Origin: a virus
Strand: one strand, 5' to 3'
DNA: 43,425 nucleotides
Virus record (IMG/VR): IMGVR_UViG_3300009168_000062
Span: 1-43,425 of that record
Under the pieces are notes generated by a model, which saw only the letters and a program-made list of their open reading frames with translations, had not been told where the DNA came from and did not search any database. Both the position numbers and the translations under genes were made by a program. Shown here piece by piece: positions 27,658 to 36,505 of the stretch. How positions within the stretch are numbered: position 1 is the stretch's first letter; every line of letters begins with the position of its first letter.

Positions 27658-27843
27658 TTATGTACTCATATTATATACGCTTTGCGGCGCTTCTGGTTTC
27701 TTCTCGCCCTCAAGTTTGACAGGTTCCTTTTTCACAAACCAAAAGCCGATAGTCTTTTCCGGCGTGATATACACCACAATCTCGTACAAAGACGATGGGT
27801 CAAGAGCCTTGATCCTTGCAATCAACTTCTCCTCTTGTGTCAT
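27658..27843 (-). CDS. Hypothetical protein, 61 aa
   Basis: ATG 27843 directly overlaps the minor capsid stop (TGATG). MTQEEKLIARIKALDPSSLY, then a beta hairpin (IVVYITPEKTIGFWFVKKEP) and a polar tail. Small head-module protein of unknown role. Confidence 0.65.
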   Translation of the reverse strand: MTQEEKLIARIKALDPSSLYEIVVYITPEKTIGFWFVKKEPVKLEGEKKPEAPQSVYNMST

Positions 27844-28964
27844 CAAGTCTGTTCCCTCACTCTCTGCCTGTTGAGCTTCGTTTGCTCGATAAATTCACGC
27901 ATTCGCCGCTGCCATTCTGCAACTTTCGCAGCCTCCCTCATGTTGTCCAGTTGCGCCGCCTTGAGTGCTTCCGATTGTCGCTTCCAGTAACGGATCTTGC
28001 GCTCAATCTCCCTCTGCATCTGAGTAGCGTCGTACATCGGCACTCTTTCGCCTTCCAGATTGACGGATGACCGCGCCAATTGCCCGCGGGTCGCGCTGTT
28101 GTATGCGTTACGCGATATGCCCTCGAAGTACGGATAGAATGAGTGACGGCAATTCCAGCCACCCAAACCCTCGCCTGTCCCGTATCCAGTTACCTCAACA
28201 AATGACGGGTATCTCTTGGATGTACCCGAACGGCTGTAAATCTTACCCTGCCAGCTTTCATGATTTGCAGGTCCAATGCCGGTATTGCGTGCGCCTGCGT
28301 GTGCTGAAACCTGTACAAGATCCTGCCCCATCTCGTCGGCGCGCGCTTCCTGTAGCTTCCCCGCCGTTTGGGATACACCCGTCAGGACCGTTCGCCGCAT
28401 GGCTACGTCCAGTTTGTCGCGCGCTCCGCCTGGGTACGTTACCTCCAATCCACTCGCCCCAACGCTTTTGATCGCCGACCGAATCGCTTGATCATAGGAC
28501 ATTGCGCCGCTACTCACCTGCATATAAGCCTGATCTGCCGCCGATATAAATAACTGTTGGGAGTTGGTCGCCGTGGTCAGCGTCAGGTTGTTCATAACGC
28601 CCTGCGTCTTTTGCAGACCGATAGCCAGCACGCGAGACATAGCAGGGGAGAGGTTCAGTGGTAACGGATTCAGCCCTGCCGCCTTATAAATGCTGTCATC
28701 AAAGCGAATAGACTTGACGCCTGCCGCCTTGAATGCGGCGCGCAGTTCTGCCTCTGATTTGCCTGTCAGTTTTGACAGTTCCTTGAGTGCGTTCTCGAAC
28801 GTCTTGCCGCTTTCCGTGAGTCGCTGCATCTGCCACGCGGCTGTACTCGTCATGTCCATCCCGGCAAGGCGACGGGCAATATCACGGATAACGGATAGCG
28901 TGTACTCTTCGTACACATCAAGCACGTTATTAGGCAAAACGTCGAATTGATCTTCTGTCAGCAC
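27843..28964 (-). CDS. Minor capsid protein 2 (Phage_min_cap2 family)
   Basis: 373 aa, GTG start at 28964 that overlaps the portal stop (TAGTG). Shows the family's landmarks: helical N-terminal half, RRTVLTGVSQTAGKLQEARA (about 205-224), VQVSAHAGARNTGIGPANHE, a KIYSRSG stretch, and the closing GLGGWNCRHSFYPYFEGISR (about 280-299) followed by a helical tail. It joins the portal vertex region and is thought to enter the head or eject with DNA. Confidence 0.9.
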   Translation of the reverse strand: MLTEDQFDVLPNNVLDVYEEYTLSVIRDIARRLAGMDMTSTAAWQMQRLTESGKTFENALKELSKLTGKSEAELRAAFKAAGVKSIRFDDSIYKAAGLNPLPLNLSPAMSRVLAIGLQKTQGVMNNLTLTTATNSQQLFISAADQAYMQVSSGAMSYDQAIRSAIKSVGASGLEVTYPGGARDKLDVAMRRTVLTGVSQTAGKLQEARADEMGQDLVQVSAHAGARNTGIGPANHESWQGKIYSRSGTSKRYPSFVEVTGYGTGEGLGGWNCRHSFYPYFEGISRNAYNSATRGQLARSSVNLEGERVPMYDATQMQREIERKIRYWKRQSEALKAAQLDNMREAAKVAEWQRRMREFIEQTKLNRQRVREQT

Positions 28965-30397
28965 TATGCGCCTGCGTCACCAAATAAATCATTCGGCTCG
29001 GGTTGCTCGGCTTGCGTCTCTGTAATCCACTTCTTAGCCGTCGCCTCGTCTAGTCCACGGTTGCGCATCAGGAACATATAACCCGGCATCATTCCGCCTG
29101 CCTTGAGTTGCATATCCTGGGCAAACTGCAGTTCTTTGTCTGTAATGACGGAGTCATCAAACTCATAATTGGCGGCATACGTACCGCGCGGCGCAAGACC
29201 GCCAAGCGTCGCCCATACGTCCATTGCATAAAGCAAACTATCAAGCGCCGTTTGTCGGGACTTCTGGCAATCGGTCACGGTGGAGTAAGACCGCTGCTGG
29301 GATATTTTTATCTCTGTGGCTGTCTTGTCAACGGTTTGCGGGTCGCTAAGGGTGCCGTACGCCAAGCCGCAGACAAACTCAATCTCGCGCATGGTGTCGT
29401 TCAGTCCAGACTTGATCGCAGCCTCACGGAACTCAGGCGACCATTCGTCAAACAGTTTGTTTTGTTTTCCGCCAATGTCTCCTGTAGATTTCAGGGTACG
29501 GTAAAGCCGCTTGTCTGGTAGTTTTGGCTTTCCGTCCGTCCCTAACTCAAAGGCAAGCTCGTCTGCATATATTAGCCGCTTACCGCTCGAAAACTCCCAC
29601 ATGAGATTCGAGAATATTTCATCGGCACGTTGGATCAACTTGACGTTACTGCCATCCTGCGCGCGCGAGTAGCACGACACAGACAAGGGAGAGGTGGTGT
29701 CTATGTTGTTCGCAATGGGATAGCGAAAGTATCCAAACAGCGGCGCGGTCACGTTTAGGATCGTCGCCTCGGGTTGAATGTCTGCCCACTCCTCGACCTC
29801 TGTAAGCTGGATAGGCTGCCCGAGTGAACTGGTGTCAGATGACCTAAAGGCGGCATTGCGAATGTTGTAACTCGTACCAACCAGGCTATGATATTCAAGC
29901 CGTGTGTACCAATACTGCCTGATCTTGCGCTGGTCGCTGAACACGCAAGCCGTCATTTTGCCGCTTGAGTCAAACGAGACGGGATACCCCTGGTCGGCTT
30001 GCACAGTATCCACGGCAATCACACTGCCTTTGATATACGGCTTCCACCACAAACCACCCTTTGCGCAGCCCTTTTCCACGTCCTGCCGAATGCGAGTCAA
30101 TACTGGCCTCATTTGTTCCGCCAGAAACACGGCGCGCGGGCTGCCGGTGACATCCACCTGCATTTCGATTGTCACGAGGCGCGCAATCTCTCCCGCAATG
30201 GTCGCTGGTAGGTTGAGGCTTTCCGTGTCGGCACTCAGCCACGGCGAGCGTCCCTCGTACATATCTGACCATCTTTGGAGAGCGTCGCCCATCAATGGGC
30301 TTATAGCAATATCGACGCCAAGCGCCTGTTTTACGTTTTGAGTCGAAAACATCTTAGAAAGTACCTCCCGAATCCATCGCAGGATTTTTTGAAACAT
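28964..30397 (-). CDS. Portal protein, A118/SPP1 type
   Basis: 477 aa. N-terminal ALGVDIAISPLMGDALQRWS and WLSADTESLNLPATIAGEIA followed by RLVTIEMQ are characteristic of A118-like portals. Later IREIEFVCGLAYGTLSDP-like stretch (read MREIEFVCGLAYGTLSDPQT) and TEIKISQQRSYSTVTDCQKS mark the stem/crown helices. Forms the dodecameric DNA gate at one capsid vertex and docks the terminase. Its C-terminus ends EQPEPNDLFGDAGA, typical for the family. Confidence 0.92.
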   Translation of the reverse strand: MFQKILRWIREVLSKMFSTQNVKQALGVDIAISPLMGDALQRWSDMYEGRSPWLSADTESLNLPATIAGEIARLVTIEMQVDVTGSPRAVFLAEQMRPVLTRIRQDVEKGCAKGGLWWKPYIKGSVIAVDTVQADQGYPVSFDSSGKMTACVFSDQRKIRQYWYTRLEYHSLVGTSYNIRNAAFRSSDTSSLGQPIQLTEVEEWADIQPEATILNVTAPLFGYFRYPIANNIDTTSPLSVSCYSRAQDGSNVKLIQRADEIFSNLMWEFSSGKRLIYADELAFELGTDGKPKLPDKRLYRTLKSTGDIGGKQNKLFDEWSPEFREAAIKSGLNDTMREIEFVCGLAYGTLSDPQTVDKTATEIKISQQRSYSTVTDCQKSRQTALDSLLYAMDVWATLGGLAPRGTYAANYEFDDSVITDKELQFAQDMQLKAGGMMPGYMFLMRNRGLDEATAKKWITETQAEQPEPNDLFGDAGA

Positions 30398-30417
30398 GGT
30401 TTACCTCACCCGCGCCA

Positions 30418-31047
30418 TTAGTCTTGCGCTACGTTTAGTCGCACCGTCAACCCTGTACTTGTCAGTGTTCCGCGCGTCACAAGACAGCCAAACAGATTTT
30501 TGGAAGCTGCGCCACACGTAAACGGAATAGCATAGACCGCTGATCGACAAACGGCATTCAGCGCGCTTTGCACCCAATCGGCGGCAGGGAACTTGATAAC
30601 CCCGATACACTTCTTTGCGTCGGCGTCTGATATTGACCATGCGGCGCTATCTGCTGGAGGGGTAACGGTGGCGTCAAACAGCCACAACTCGCAAGCAATC
30701 GCCTCGGCAACATCGTTTTCGAGCAGTGCCCCGATTACCCAGCCTGTCCCGGCATTCACGCGGGCGGCGTCTGTAAAAGTAATGGGGGTTCCTGATGTGC
30801 CAACGAAGTCTCCCGTCACATAATCTGCGTGTACGGTCAGGGTGGGGGTTACATCAATGTTCTTTGTGTTTCCTCCAACTTGCCCAACGTGCGCCTCGCC
30901 CGCCAACAGCGTCACGTCGCCAATGTCAATTGTTGGCGTAGTTTGCAGCGCAACAGGCAACGGATTCGACGCGCTAACCGCCGCCCCGTCCACATCGTAC
31001 AGCGTCACTTCCTGGGCGATTATCCCGTTTGAATTTGCATCAGACAT
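30418..31047 (-). CDS. Virion structural protein candidate, 209 aa
   Basis: Beta-rich, low in Lys, starting MSDANSNGIIAQEVTLYDVD with SNPLPVAL, then TPITFTDAARVNAGTGWVIG and a C-terminal part YAIPFTCGAASKNLFGCLVT. Proteins of this pattern occur beside head genes of many siphoviruses as decoration or head-associated proteins. Start follows AAAAGGAG. Exact role uncertain. Confidence 0.65.
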   Translation of the reverse strand: MSDANSNGIIAQEVTLYDVDGAAVSASNPLPVALQTTPTIDIGDVTLLAGEAHVGQVGGNTKNIDVTPTLTVHADYVTGDFVGTSGTPITFTDAARVNAGTGWVIGALLENDVAEAIACELWLFDATVTPPADSAAWSISDADAKKCIGVIKFPAADWVQSALNAVCRSAVYAIPFTCGAASKNLFGCLVTRGTLTSTGLTVRLNVAQD

Positions 31048-31065
31048 TTTATATTCTCCTTTTAT

Positions 31066-31398
31066 TTACCACTCACAAACCGCGCGCATTGGAATCCAAC
31101 GCGCGACCCCGATCATTATCCATGTGTTATCGTGGGAGGCGTCGCGCACCCACACAACCTCGCCGACCCGTACCGATCCGTGCTCTACACCTATGCTGGG
31201 ATTGCCGTACACAGCAGTAGCCTCACAGACAGTCACCCAATCAGGGATCTGCCCGCCCATAAATACATCGTTCTCAATCACAGGCGTGGGGTGTAATTCG
31301 CGCACAGCCGGAGGCGTAATCTCTTCGAGCGCCAAAGCGGGCACAGCAAACCCCAACAGTACAACAACGAAAGCAGCAACGATCAAACACTTACGCAT
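31066..31398 (-). CDS. Secreted SH3-like protein, 110 aa
   Basis: A clean signal peptide (MRKCLIVAAFVVVLLGFAVPALA, split after about residue 23) precedes an SH3-like domain (TVCEATAVYGNPSIGVEHGS, then VGEVVWVRDASHDNTWIMIG). Bacterial SH3 domains bind cell wall. Odd between terminase and portal. The junction gene (43147-43425 plus 1-36) encodes a second exported SH3-like protein. Confidence 0.7.
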   Translation of the reverse strand: MRKCLIVAAFVVVLLGFAVPALALEEITPPAVRELHPTPVIENDVFMGGQIPDWVTVCEATAVYGNPSIGVEHGSVRVGEVVWVRDASHDNTWIMIGVARWIPMRAVCEW

Positions 31399-33024
31399 TT
31401 ATTGTCCTCTCATTCTCCATATTAGGTTTGTTCTGTAACGCACTTCATCAATGAAGTGGTCGTCATGTTCGGGGTATTCTGAAATATAGTTACCGTCTTT
31501 ATCCTGCTCGTACTCACAATTCAAGAACTCCTCAAGATGGAACGGCGCGCGGACGGGATCTATAACAATCTCCGCAAGCGACTGCAACCACTTGTAAGAA
31601 TAACCTCGGCTATCCGGTCCCTTTTCGGCTCCGCGGATGTTTGCACCATAAGCCCTGAAATCGCCTATGCTCTTTGGCTCGGCAGAGTCGGCAATGATCA
31701 ACTCGCCAGGATGCAACCTGCCCGCCTTTTCAAGTTCCTTGTAAACAGCCTCGTTGCCCATCTTCTGCGCTCTGTATTCATCGAAAACATACAGTTTATG
31801 CCGTGCCGGGTCGTAATGACTGCGCCCCCACGCAAACGGATCCGGGTAATAGCCCCAGTCTATGCCCTGTCCGATGTGGTCAAACTGCGCTATCTCCTCA
31901 TCTGTGATGGTACGAGATACGGCATTCTCAAAGACTGTCCCGCCCAAACCATTGACCACTCCTAAATACTCATGTTCGTATGCGGGAGGGTTGACTGCTT
32001 TCAGGTATTCAGCTCGATCAATAAACGCCTTACCCAGCCACTCAATAGGAACATTCAGGTAGTTTGATGAGTGGTGCCAGGTCTTTTCGCCAAGCGTCTT
32101 GATGTACTTATTCGCCCAGTTGTTTGACGTTCTCGGCGGGTTGAATGATTTGAATATGAATGCCTCGTCACCGCCGCGGATCGCCGACTGCTCAATGTTA
32201 CGCACGACTTCAGGACCACGAAAACTATCTAACTCCTCAAACCATAAGACAGCAATATACCCAAACGGCGGCTTGATTGATTTGATCTTGCCTGGGTCAT
32301 CCGCTCCTCTAAAATATATCTTTTGTCCCGTTGGCAGGTATTCAATCTCTAGTGGGGAGGTGGTGCACTTGAATGAATCCGTAAGCCCTAGTTGCTCAAT
32401 TGCCCAAACGAACTGAGCATAGACCGAATCCCGCAGCGTGTCCTTTACCTGTCTTGTGGCGAGTGCGTGCCAGGTGGGGTGATTGACAAGCAACTCAATA
32501 ATCTCAACACTGATAAATGACGACTTTGTACTGCCGCGCCCACCATCCTCGACAAACTCGTTGTACTTGCCGCTATGTATAGCCCTGTGCGAAGCGAAGA
32601 AATCGGGCGCTATCAAGTCGGCGGGAATAATGAGTGAGTGCGGCTCGCCGTCCTTGCCGGTGAGTGGCTGGTCAGCCTTGCCGAGCTCCCATTCGATAAT
32701 TTCACTCGCGGCTTTCTGTCTCACTACTTCATTGTCGCTATCCAGCCCGCCTGCTTTCACCATCATTGCCTTTACGAGGTTCTTCCGGCGAATTGCCCGC
32801 GCACCATCCAGGGCTTCGAGCGCCATGAGGCGGGCGGCTTCGTCTACCTCTTCCCCCCATTTGTAGACCGTGTTAGGCTTTATTCCAACAGCCTCACACG
32901 CATCTTTTTTGCTGGGGTAGTCCTGAAGCGCGACGATATACCGCAACTGGTCTTTACTCAGTTTCGGTAATATCTCAGAAAGTCGCTCAGATGTGGATTT
33001 TTCTTCCATTTCCTGTAGTTTCAC
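31399..33024 (-). CDS. terL: Terminase large subunit with N-terminal HTH extension
   Basis: 541 aa. ATPase: Walker A GGRGSTKSS (about 167-175) and Walker B IAVLWFEELDSF (about 257-268). Nuclease acidic residues lie in GIDWGYYPDPFAW (about 391-403), IIADSAEPKSI (about 447-457) and HDDHFIDEVRY (near the end), the PBSX-family set. Residues about 20-60 (DQLRYIVALQDYPSKKDACE, then GIKPNTVYKW) look like the DNA-binding HTH of a small terminase subunit fused in front. It cuts and pumps DNA into the head. Start GTG 33024; ATG 33009 is an alternative. Confidence 0.93.
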   Translation of the reverse strand: MKLQEMEEKSTSERLSEILPKLSKDQLRYIVALQDYPSKKDACEAVGIKPNTVYKWGEEVDEAARLMALEALDGARAIRRKNLVKAMMVKAGGLDSDNEVVRQKAASEIIEWELGKADQPLTGKDGEPHSLIIPADLIAPDFFASHRAIHSGKYNEFVEDGGRGSTKSSFISVEIIELLVNHPTWHALATRQVKDTLRDSVYAQFVWAIEQLGLTDSFKCTTSPLEIEYLPTGQKIYFRGADDPGKIKSIKPPFGYIAVLWFEELDSFRGPEVVRNIEQSAIRGGDEAFIFKSFNPPRTSNNWANKYIKTLGEKTWHHSSNYLNVPIEWLGKAFIDRAEYLKAVNPPAYEHEYLGVVNGLGGTVFENAVSRTITDEEIAQFDHIGQGIDWGYYPDPFAWGRSHYDPARHKLYVFDEYRAQKMGNEAVYKELEKAGRLHPGELIIADSAEPKSIGDFRAYGANIRGAEKGPDSRGYSYKWLQSLAEIVIDPVRAPFHLEEFLNCEYEQDKDGNYISEYPEHDDHFIDEVRYRTNLIWRMRGQ

Positions 33025-33211
33025 TCTTAATCTGCTTGTCTATTGCCACTGCTGCCACTTCCAGTACACAGCCTCTTTGTTTCGCTTCCATCAGTTTCGC
33101 CGCCGTTGCTACTTTGTCGGCGGGCAGGTCCAGCGTTATCCTGATAGCGCCGTCCTGCATGGTCTGGACCTTGATTATCTCTGCCGGGAAGGTGATCGCC
33201 TCTTCAGCCAT
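32987..33211 (-). CDS. Hypothetical protein, 74 aa
   Basis: Beta-strand-rich start (EEAITFPAEIIKVQTMQDGA, then IRITLDLPADKVATAAKLME) and a C-terminal basic tail. This reads as a small ferredoxin-like or regulator-like fold; no family recognised. Lies between the HNH protein and terminase and overlaps both, so it belongs to the packaging block. Confidence 0.65.
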   Translation of the reverse strand: MAEEAITFPAEIIKVQTMQDGAIRITLDLPADKVATAAKLMEAKQRGCVLEVAAVAIDKQIKSETTGNGRKIHI

Positions 33212-33521
33212 TTACAAAATCAATCCTTCTCGAATATGTCAGCTTTACAGGCAAGCTGTTCACCCAATCTTCCATGTGTTCCACGCCGTACCTTGCGCAT
33301 TGGATCTGCCAGAACTTGACGCGCACATCGTAGCCGTTCAATACACATTCTCCACGGTGACACACTTCACACGCCTGCATGATGTTCTCTTTTACTGTCA
33401 GAATATCGTGCCAGCGTTTTATGTCGTGAATCAGGGCGTGATGACGTTCGATAGCTTCCCGCTCCCCGCACCACTCACAAAGGACACCTCTCTCACGGCG
33501 TAGATCAAATATCGTTATCAA
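33204..33521 (-). CDS. HNH-like nuclease next to terminase
   Basis: 105 aa. CEWCGEREAIERHHALI (about 15-31) and CEVCHRGEC (about 51-59) supply the zinc Cys pairs and the HH of an HNH fold. HNH proteins beside terminases stimulate or carry out DNA packaging cleavage in cos phages such as HK97, so the same role is inferred. Cysteine arrangement is slightly shorter than in canonical HNH, so catalysis is not certain. Confidence 0.75.
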   Translation of the reverse strand: MITIFDLRRERGVLCEWCGEREAIERHHALIHDIKRWHDILTVKENIMQACEVCHRGECVLNGYDVRVKFWQIQCARYGVEHMEDWVNSLPVKLTYSRRIDFVNG

Positions 33522-33676
33522 TTCACGTTATCCTTTCGCCTCGGCGCTTCCACGTCCAGCATCCCGCCAGCGCAGCGCACCGGATAGCCGATGTATGGAC
33601 TTTCGTATCTGTGCCAGAACGCCCACAGCAGCAGGGCGAGCGGGAAGAGGCAGAGTTTGACAAGACGTTGGTTCAT
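33518..33676 (-). CDS. Small membrane or exported protein, 52 aa
   Basis: ATG 33676 follows AAAGGAACACGC. MNQRLVKLCLFPLALLLWAF is a signal anchor, followed by a soluble end (VRCAGGMLDVEAPRR). Overlaps the HNH gene by 4 bases. Confidence 0.65.
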   Translation of the reverse strand: MNQRLVKLCLFPLALLLWAFWHRYESPYIGYPVRCAGGMLDVEAPRRKDNVN

Positions 33677-33891
33677 GCGTGTTCCTTTCCAGTGGGGGAG
33701 GGGTGTCGCTTCTCCCAAATCAGATAAGCCTTCGCCGGTATCTGTGCGTTTCTGCCTTTCGGCTTGCGTCCTTCGTACATTCTCATTAGCCACCGTAGTT
33801 CGTCGTCTGTGAACAAATCAGGGGAGTGGCTGAGGCGCTCATAAATCGGACTCTCTTGGTTGGTTTCGATAAGATACAATGTCGCAAACAT
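33673..33891 (-). CDS. Hypothetical protein, 72 aa
   Basis: ATG 33891 behind AGAAAGGGAATTTG. Begins MFATLYLIETNQESPIYERL, then LFTDDELRWLMRMYEGRKPK; helical with a basic end. No family recognised. Bases 33892-33970 hold only its ribosome binding site and no other gene. Confidence 0.65.
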   Translation of the reverse strand: MFATLYLIETNQESPIYERLSHSPDLFTDDELRWLMRMYEGRKPKGRNAQIPAKAYLIWEKRHPSPTGKEHA

Positions 33892-33970
33892 CAAATTCCC
33901 TTTCTGCAACGTGCCAGGTACCATTCGCGCCGCGGCAGGAAGAAGCGGGAGAGAAAGACAGAAACGGTGT

Positions 33971-35893
33971 TCATAGACCTAATAGCGTTTTCCATGCCGC
34001 CGCCTTCAAAACATAACCGTCATGGTTTGGATGAACTCCCATTACTCCACCATCCATCAACTCAGGATGACCCGTAAAAATCGGGACGTTATCTATACCC
34101 TCGAAACAGAAGGATGAGCGCGCCGCAATGACAGCCTGTTGCCATGTCCACAGCGTTGCAATTCTCGAAAGCTCAGTGGCTCCGTCACGGAACGTTTTAG
34201 CTAAATAGACTTTCGTAGCCGGGAACGCTGTATGAATAGCGTCAAGGTCGCTTCCGAGTGTTGCTTTCCACTCCGATTCTGTGTATCCAGCCGTGCCCCA
34301 ATACGTGTCTGTAATGTCGTTCGCTCCAATCTCGAATAAGATGTAAGCGGGGTCCTCGCCTGAATATCCAGCCAGCCATGCCGCTAAACCAGAATGTACC
34401 TGTAATAATGTCCAGCCACCGGTTGCCAGCTTGGTGGGTAATTCATTGATGTACTCGCCACGCTCAGAGCGTAAATCGGTGATCAATATGCCAATGTGCC
34501 CACCCGTTCCCTCTTCATCTGTTGCGGCTGCCGTGATGCTGTCGCCAATGCCAGTAATAAACAGGTTATCAAAAAAAGGCGCCAAAAACGCGTCGCTCCC
34601 TCCTGCGCCTCGAACCGTTTCGCTCCAACTATCAAATGTATTTGCGGAATAGGTCGAGAATATCCCGGCGTACTGGTTGTCTTTGATCGCCGCATCTGAT
34701 ATTGTTTGCGTGTCAATCACCACAATATCAGACTTGAACACACGCACGCTTGTACCCTGCTTTGCAACGCGTAAGACCCCTGTCCCTAAACCACCTGAGG
34801 CATCTATAACTTTAGATAAGACCCCATTCAGGGCTTTATACAGCCGCAGGTATTTACCATTGTCTGCAATAAGTAAATAGTTGAGTGGATTGGCGGGGTT
34901 GTCCAGCGCAAATATGATCCCCGCCATCGTGCCAACTTCGCGCGCCGTGACATTGACTTCCACGACATAATCCGCCGTTGGGTATTGCGGGCGGGTCAGT
35001 GTTATCGTTGATCCGGTAATTGCTTTGATGGAAACGTCATCCAGCCACAGACTCTCTGACGCCTGGTTGCCCTCGAATATGCGTAATTGCCTCAGCCCTG
35101 TATTACTCTTGAGCGCGCACTTGAAATTTACCCAACTTGCACCCGGCTTGAAGCTCTCATCATTTGCCACGATTGTTGCTATGCTGTCAATGAACGGGTT
35201 TACATATCGGGTCCCGACTGACTTCGCCCAAAAATCAAGGTGCAGCCATTGGTTATCCCCACCCACCGCTAGCGTTTTGCGTATGCCTGCCGTGCTTGAG
35301 GATGCGTCCACATCCATTCGGCACGAACTCGATCCGCCGTGCTTGTCAGTCGTGTCCTGATTAATTGAAGATGTGCCAGCAAGAGATAAGTCCCAGTTTG
35401 TCGGTGTGGTGGGGTTTGTCCAGTTCTCGATACCCACGTCGGGGGATAATTCTGCCCCAAGTGTTGGGGTGTTGAGTACCGCACCACTGGCTATGGCATA
35501 TGTTGCGCCAACCCAATCATTACCTACTGCCCCATCAGCACGCGTGAATGTGTCCGCGAACTCAATAGCCGAGTCGACCACAACCGTAACGGGGGTTCCG
35601 AACTCCGCTGATATATTTCCAGCCGCATCTTTTACCCACGGGTACAGGGTATAAGTAGCATCCTCCGTTAACACATATTCGGTTTGTGCTGCTTCGCTCC
35701 ACCCAGCCGCATCTACCGCCGGAGGCGTTGACGATTCAGTGATGATAAATGCCGCCGCGTCTGCATCGGCGGTAAACGCCGTGATGGTGATGGTCAAGCT
35801 ACTCGACGGCGAAGTTGCCGTAAATGACAGCACCGCGGGCGCAGTCAAGTCCGCCCCTCCTCCGCTCATCAGCATGATAAATTTACGTCTCAT
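33971..35893 (-). CDS. Virion-associated SGNH/GDSL hydrolase with carbohydrate-binding domains
   Basis: 640 aa. N-terminal Ig-like domain (about 17-110, ending WVKDAAGNISAEFGTPVTVV), a carbohydrate-binding-module-like jelly roll (about 150-295, NWDLSLAGTSSINQDTT, WLHLDFWAKSVGTRYVN), a second beta domain (about 300-430), and a C-terminal SGNH esterase (about 440-640) with block I TGIGDSITAA (catalytic Ser), block III IGANDITD and block V GVHPNHDGY (catalytic Asp or His region). It would deacylate a host surface polysaccharide during adsorption. It lies apart from the tail genes, near packaging. Confidence 0.85.
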   Translation of the reverse strand: MRRKFIMLMSGGGADLTAPAVLSFTATSPSSSLTITITAFTADADAAAFIITESSTPPAVDAAGWSEAAQTEYVLTEDATYTLYPWVKDAAGNISAEFGTPVTVVVDSAIEFADTFTRADGAVGNDWVGATYAIASGAVLNTPTLGAELSPDVGIENWTNPTTPTNWDLSLAGTSSINQDTTDKHGGSSSCRMDVDASSSTAGIRKTLAVGGDNQWLHLDFWAKSVGTRYVNPFIDSIATIVANDESFKPGASWVNFKCALKSNTGLRQLRIFEGNQASESLWLDDVSIKAITGSTITLTRPQYPTADYVVEVNVTAREVGTMAGIIFALDNPANPLNYLLIADNGKYLRLYKALNGVLSKVIDASGGLGTGVLRVAKQGTSVRVFKSDIVVIDTQTISDAAIKDNQYAGIFSTYSANTFDSWSETVRGAGGSDAFLAPFFDNLFITGIGDSITAAATDEEGTGGHIGILITDLRSERGEYINELPTKLATGGWTLLQVHSGLAAWLAGYSGEDPAYILFEIGANDITDTYWGTAGYTESEWKATLGSDLDAIHTAFPATKVYLAKTFRDGATELSRIATLWTWQQAVIAARSSFCFEGIDNVPIFTGHPELMDGGVMGVHPNHDGYVLKAAAWKTLLGL

Positions 35894-36225
35894 TCAGCCT
35901 CCGTTTGTTCGCGCTTCTGCCATTCCCGCCACACCTTGCGGGTCCAGCCGTCAAACATTTCTGCAATCCGTTCCTCGTTGTACACGTTGATCGTTGCCTC
36001 TCGGTGTCTCAGATAGTCGCCCAGCAGGTGTATAAGTTCATGCGCTACCGTATCAGGTCGCGCCCCCCTGCTGGTGAGGATGTGCAGGCTTCCGAATAGT
36101 CCTTTACTCTTGAGTCTGCCTTCTTCGCCCAGGTAGTACGCCCACCGCCCCGCGTCCCACGCTGCAAACGTGTTGGGGTGAACATCGTAAAAGTAACCAT
36201 CCACCCACTGACGCCGATAATTCAA
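35890..36225 (-). CDS. Small HExxH zinc peptidase-like protein
   Basis: 111 aa from a TTG at 36225. The motif VAHEL-IHLLGDYLRHREATI (about 59-79) contains HELIH, where two His and a Glu bind and activate zinc; a third ligand could be E in NEERIAEMF. Ends in a charged helix. The start is uncertain: there is no clear ribosome binding site before 36225, and the frame opens upstream without ATG. Overlaps the SGNH hydrolase by 4 bases, so it is probably co-translated with it. Confidence 0.65.
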   Translation of the reverse strand: MNYRRQWVDGYFYDVHPNTFAAWDAGRWAYYLGEEGRLKSKGLFGSLHILTSRGARPDTVAHELIHLLGDYLRHREATINVYNEERIAEMFDGWTRKVWREWQKREQTEAE

Positions 36226-36242
36226 GTAAAGGCGAAAGTCTG

Positions 36243-36395
36243 CTATTCGCTATCCTTCCACTCATCAAGCCAAAAGCCGCGTTTGATATACGCCTTCTTG
36301 ATTCGCCGCCGGACCTGCTCGATCTTCTTTGCCGACCGCGACCCGAAGCGTTTCATGTACCCTGCCCTGCTGTTCTGCTTGCAGACCGATGACAT
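36243..36395 (-). CDS. Small basic protein, 50 aa
   Basis: ATG 36395 after AGAAAGGATAGCGA. Strongly basic (MKRFGSRSAKKIEQVRRRIK inside), likely nucleic-acid binding. Stop at 36243. No family recognised. Confidence 0.65.
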   Translation of the reverse strand: MSSVCKQNSRAGYMKRFGSRSAKKIEQVRRRIKKAYIKRGFWLDEWKDSE

Positions 36396-36470
36396 TCGCT
36401 ATCCTTTCTCTGGTAGACTTCTGGTAAAGTCCACCGACACTTATACGCAGTATCACTACTGGTATCGCTA

Positions 36471-36499
36471 TTGCCATAATTCAGAGACTGAATTATAAT
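36471..36499 (+). promoter_or_regulatory. Sigma-70 promoter on the plus strand
   Basis: TTGCCA (36471-36476), 17-base spacer, TATAAT (36494-36499), running opposite to every gene within 20 kb. Start site near 36506. Confidence 0.75.
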
Positions 36500-36505
36500 T
36501 ACCTC

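Noticed and set aside
36265-36477. 70-codon minus-strand frame
   Set aside because: It overlaps the 50-aa gene at 36243-36395, which has a proper ribosome binding site, and the plus-strand promoter.
36490-36500. Minus-strand promoter at TATAAT 36497-36492
   Set aside because: No -35 element at 16-19 bases on that side, whereas the plus strand has TTGCCA exactly 17 bases away.
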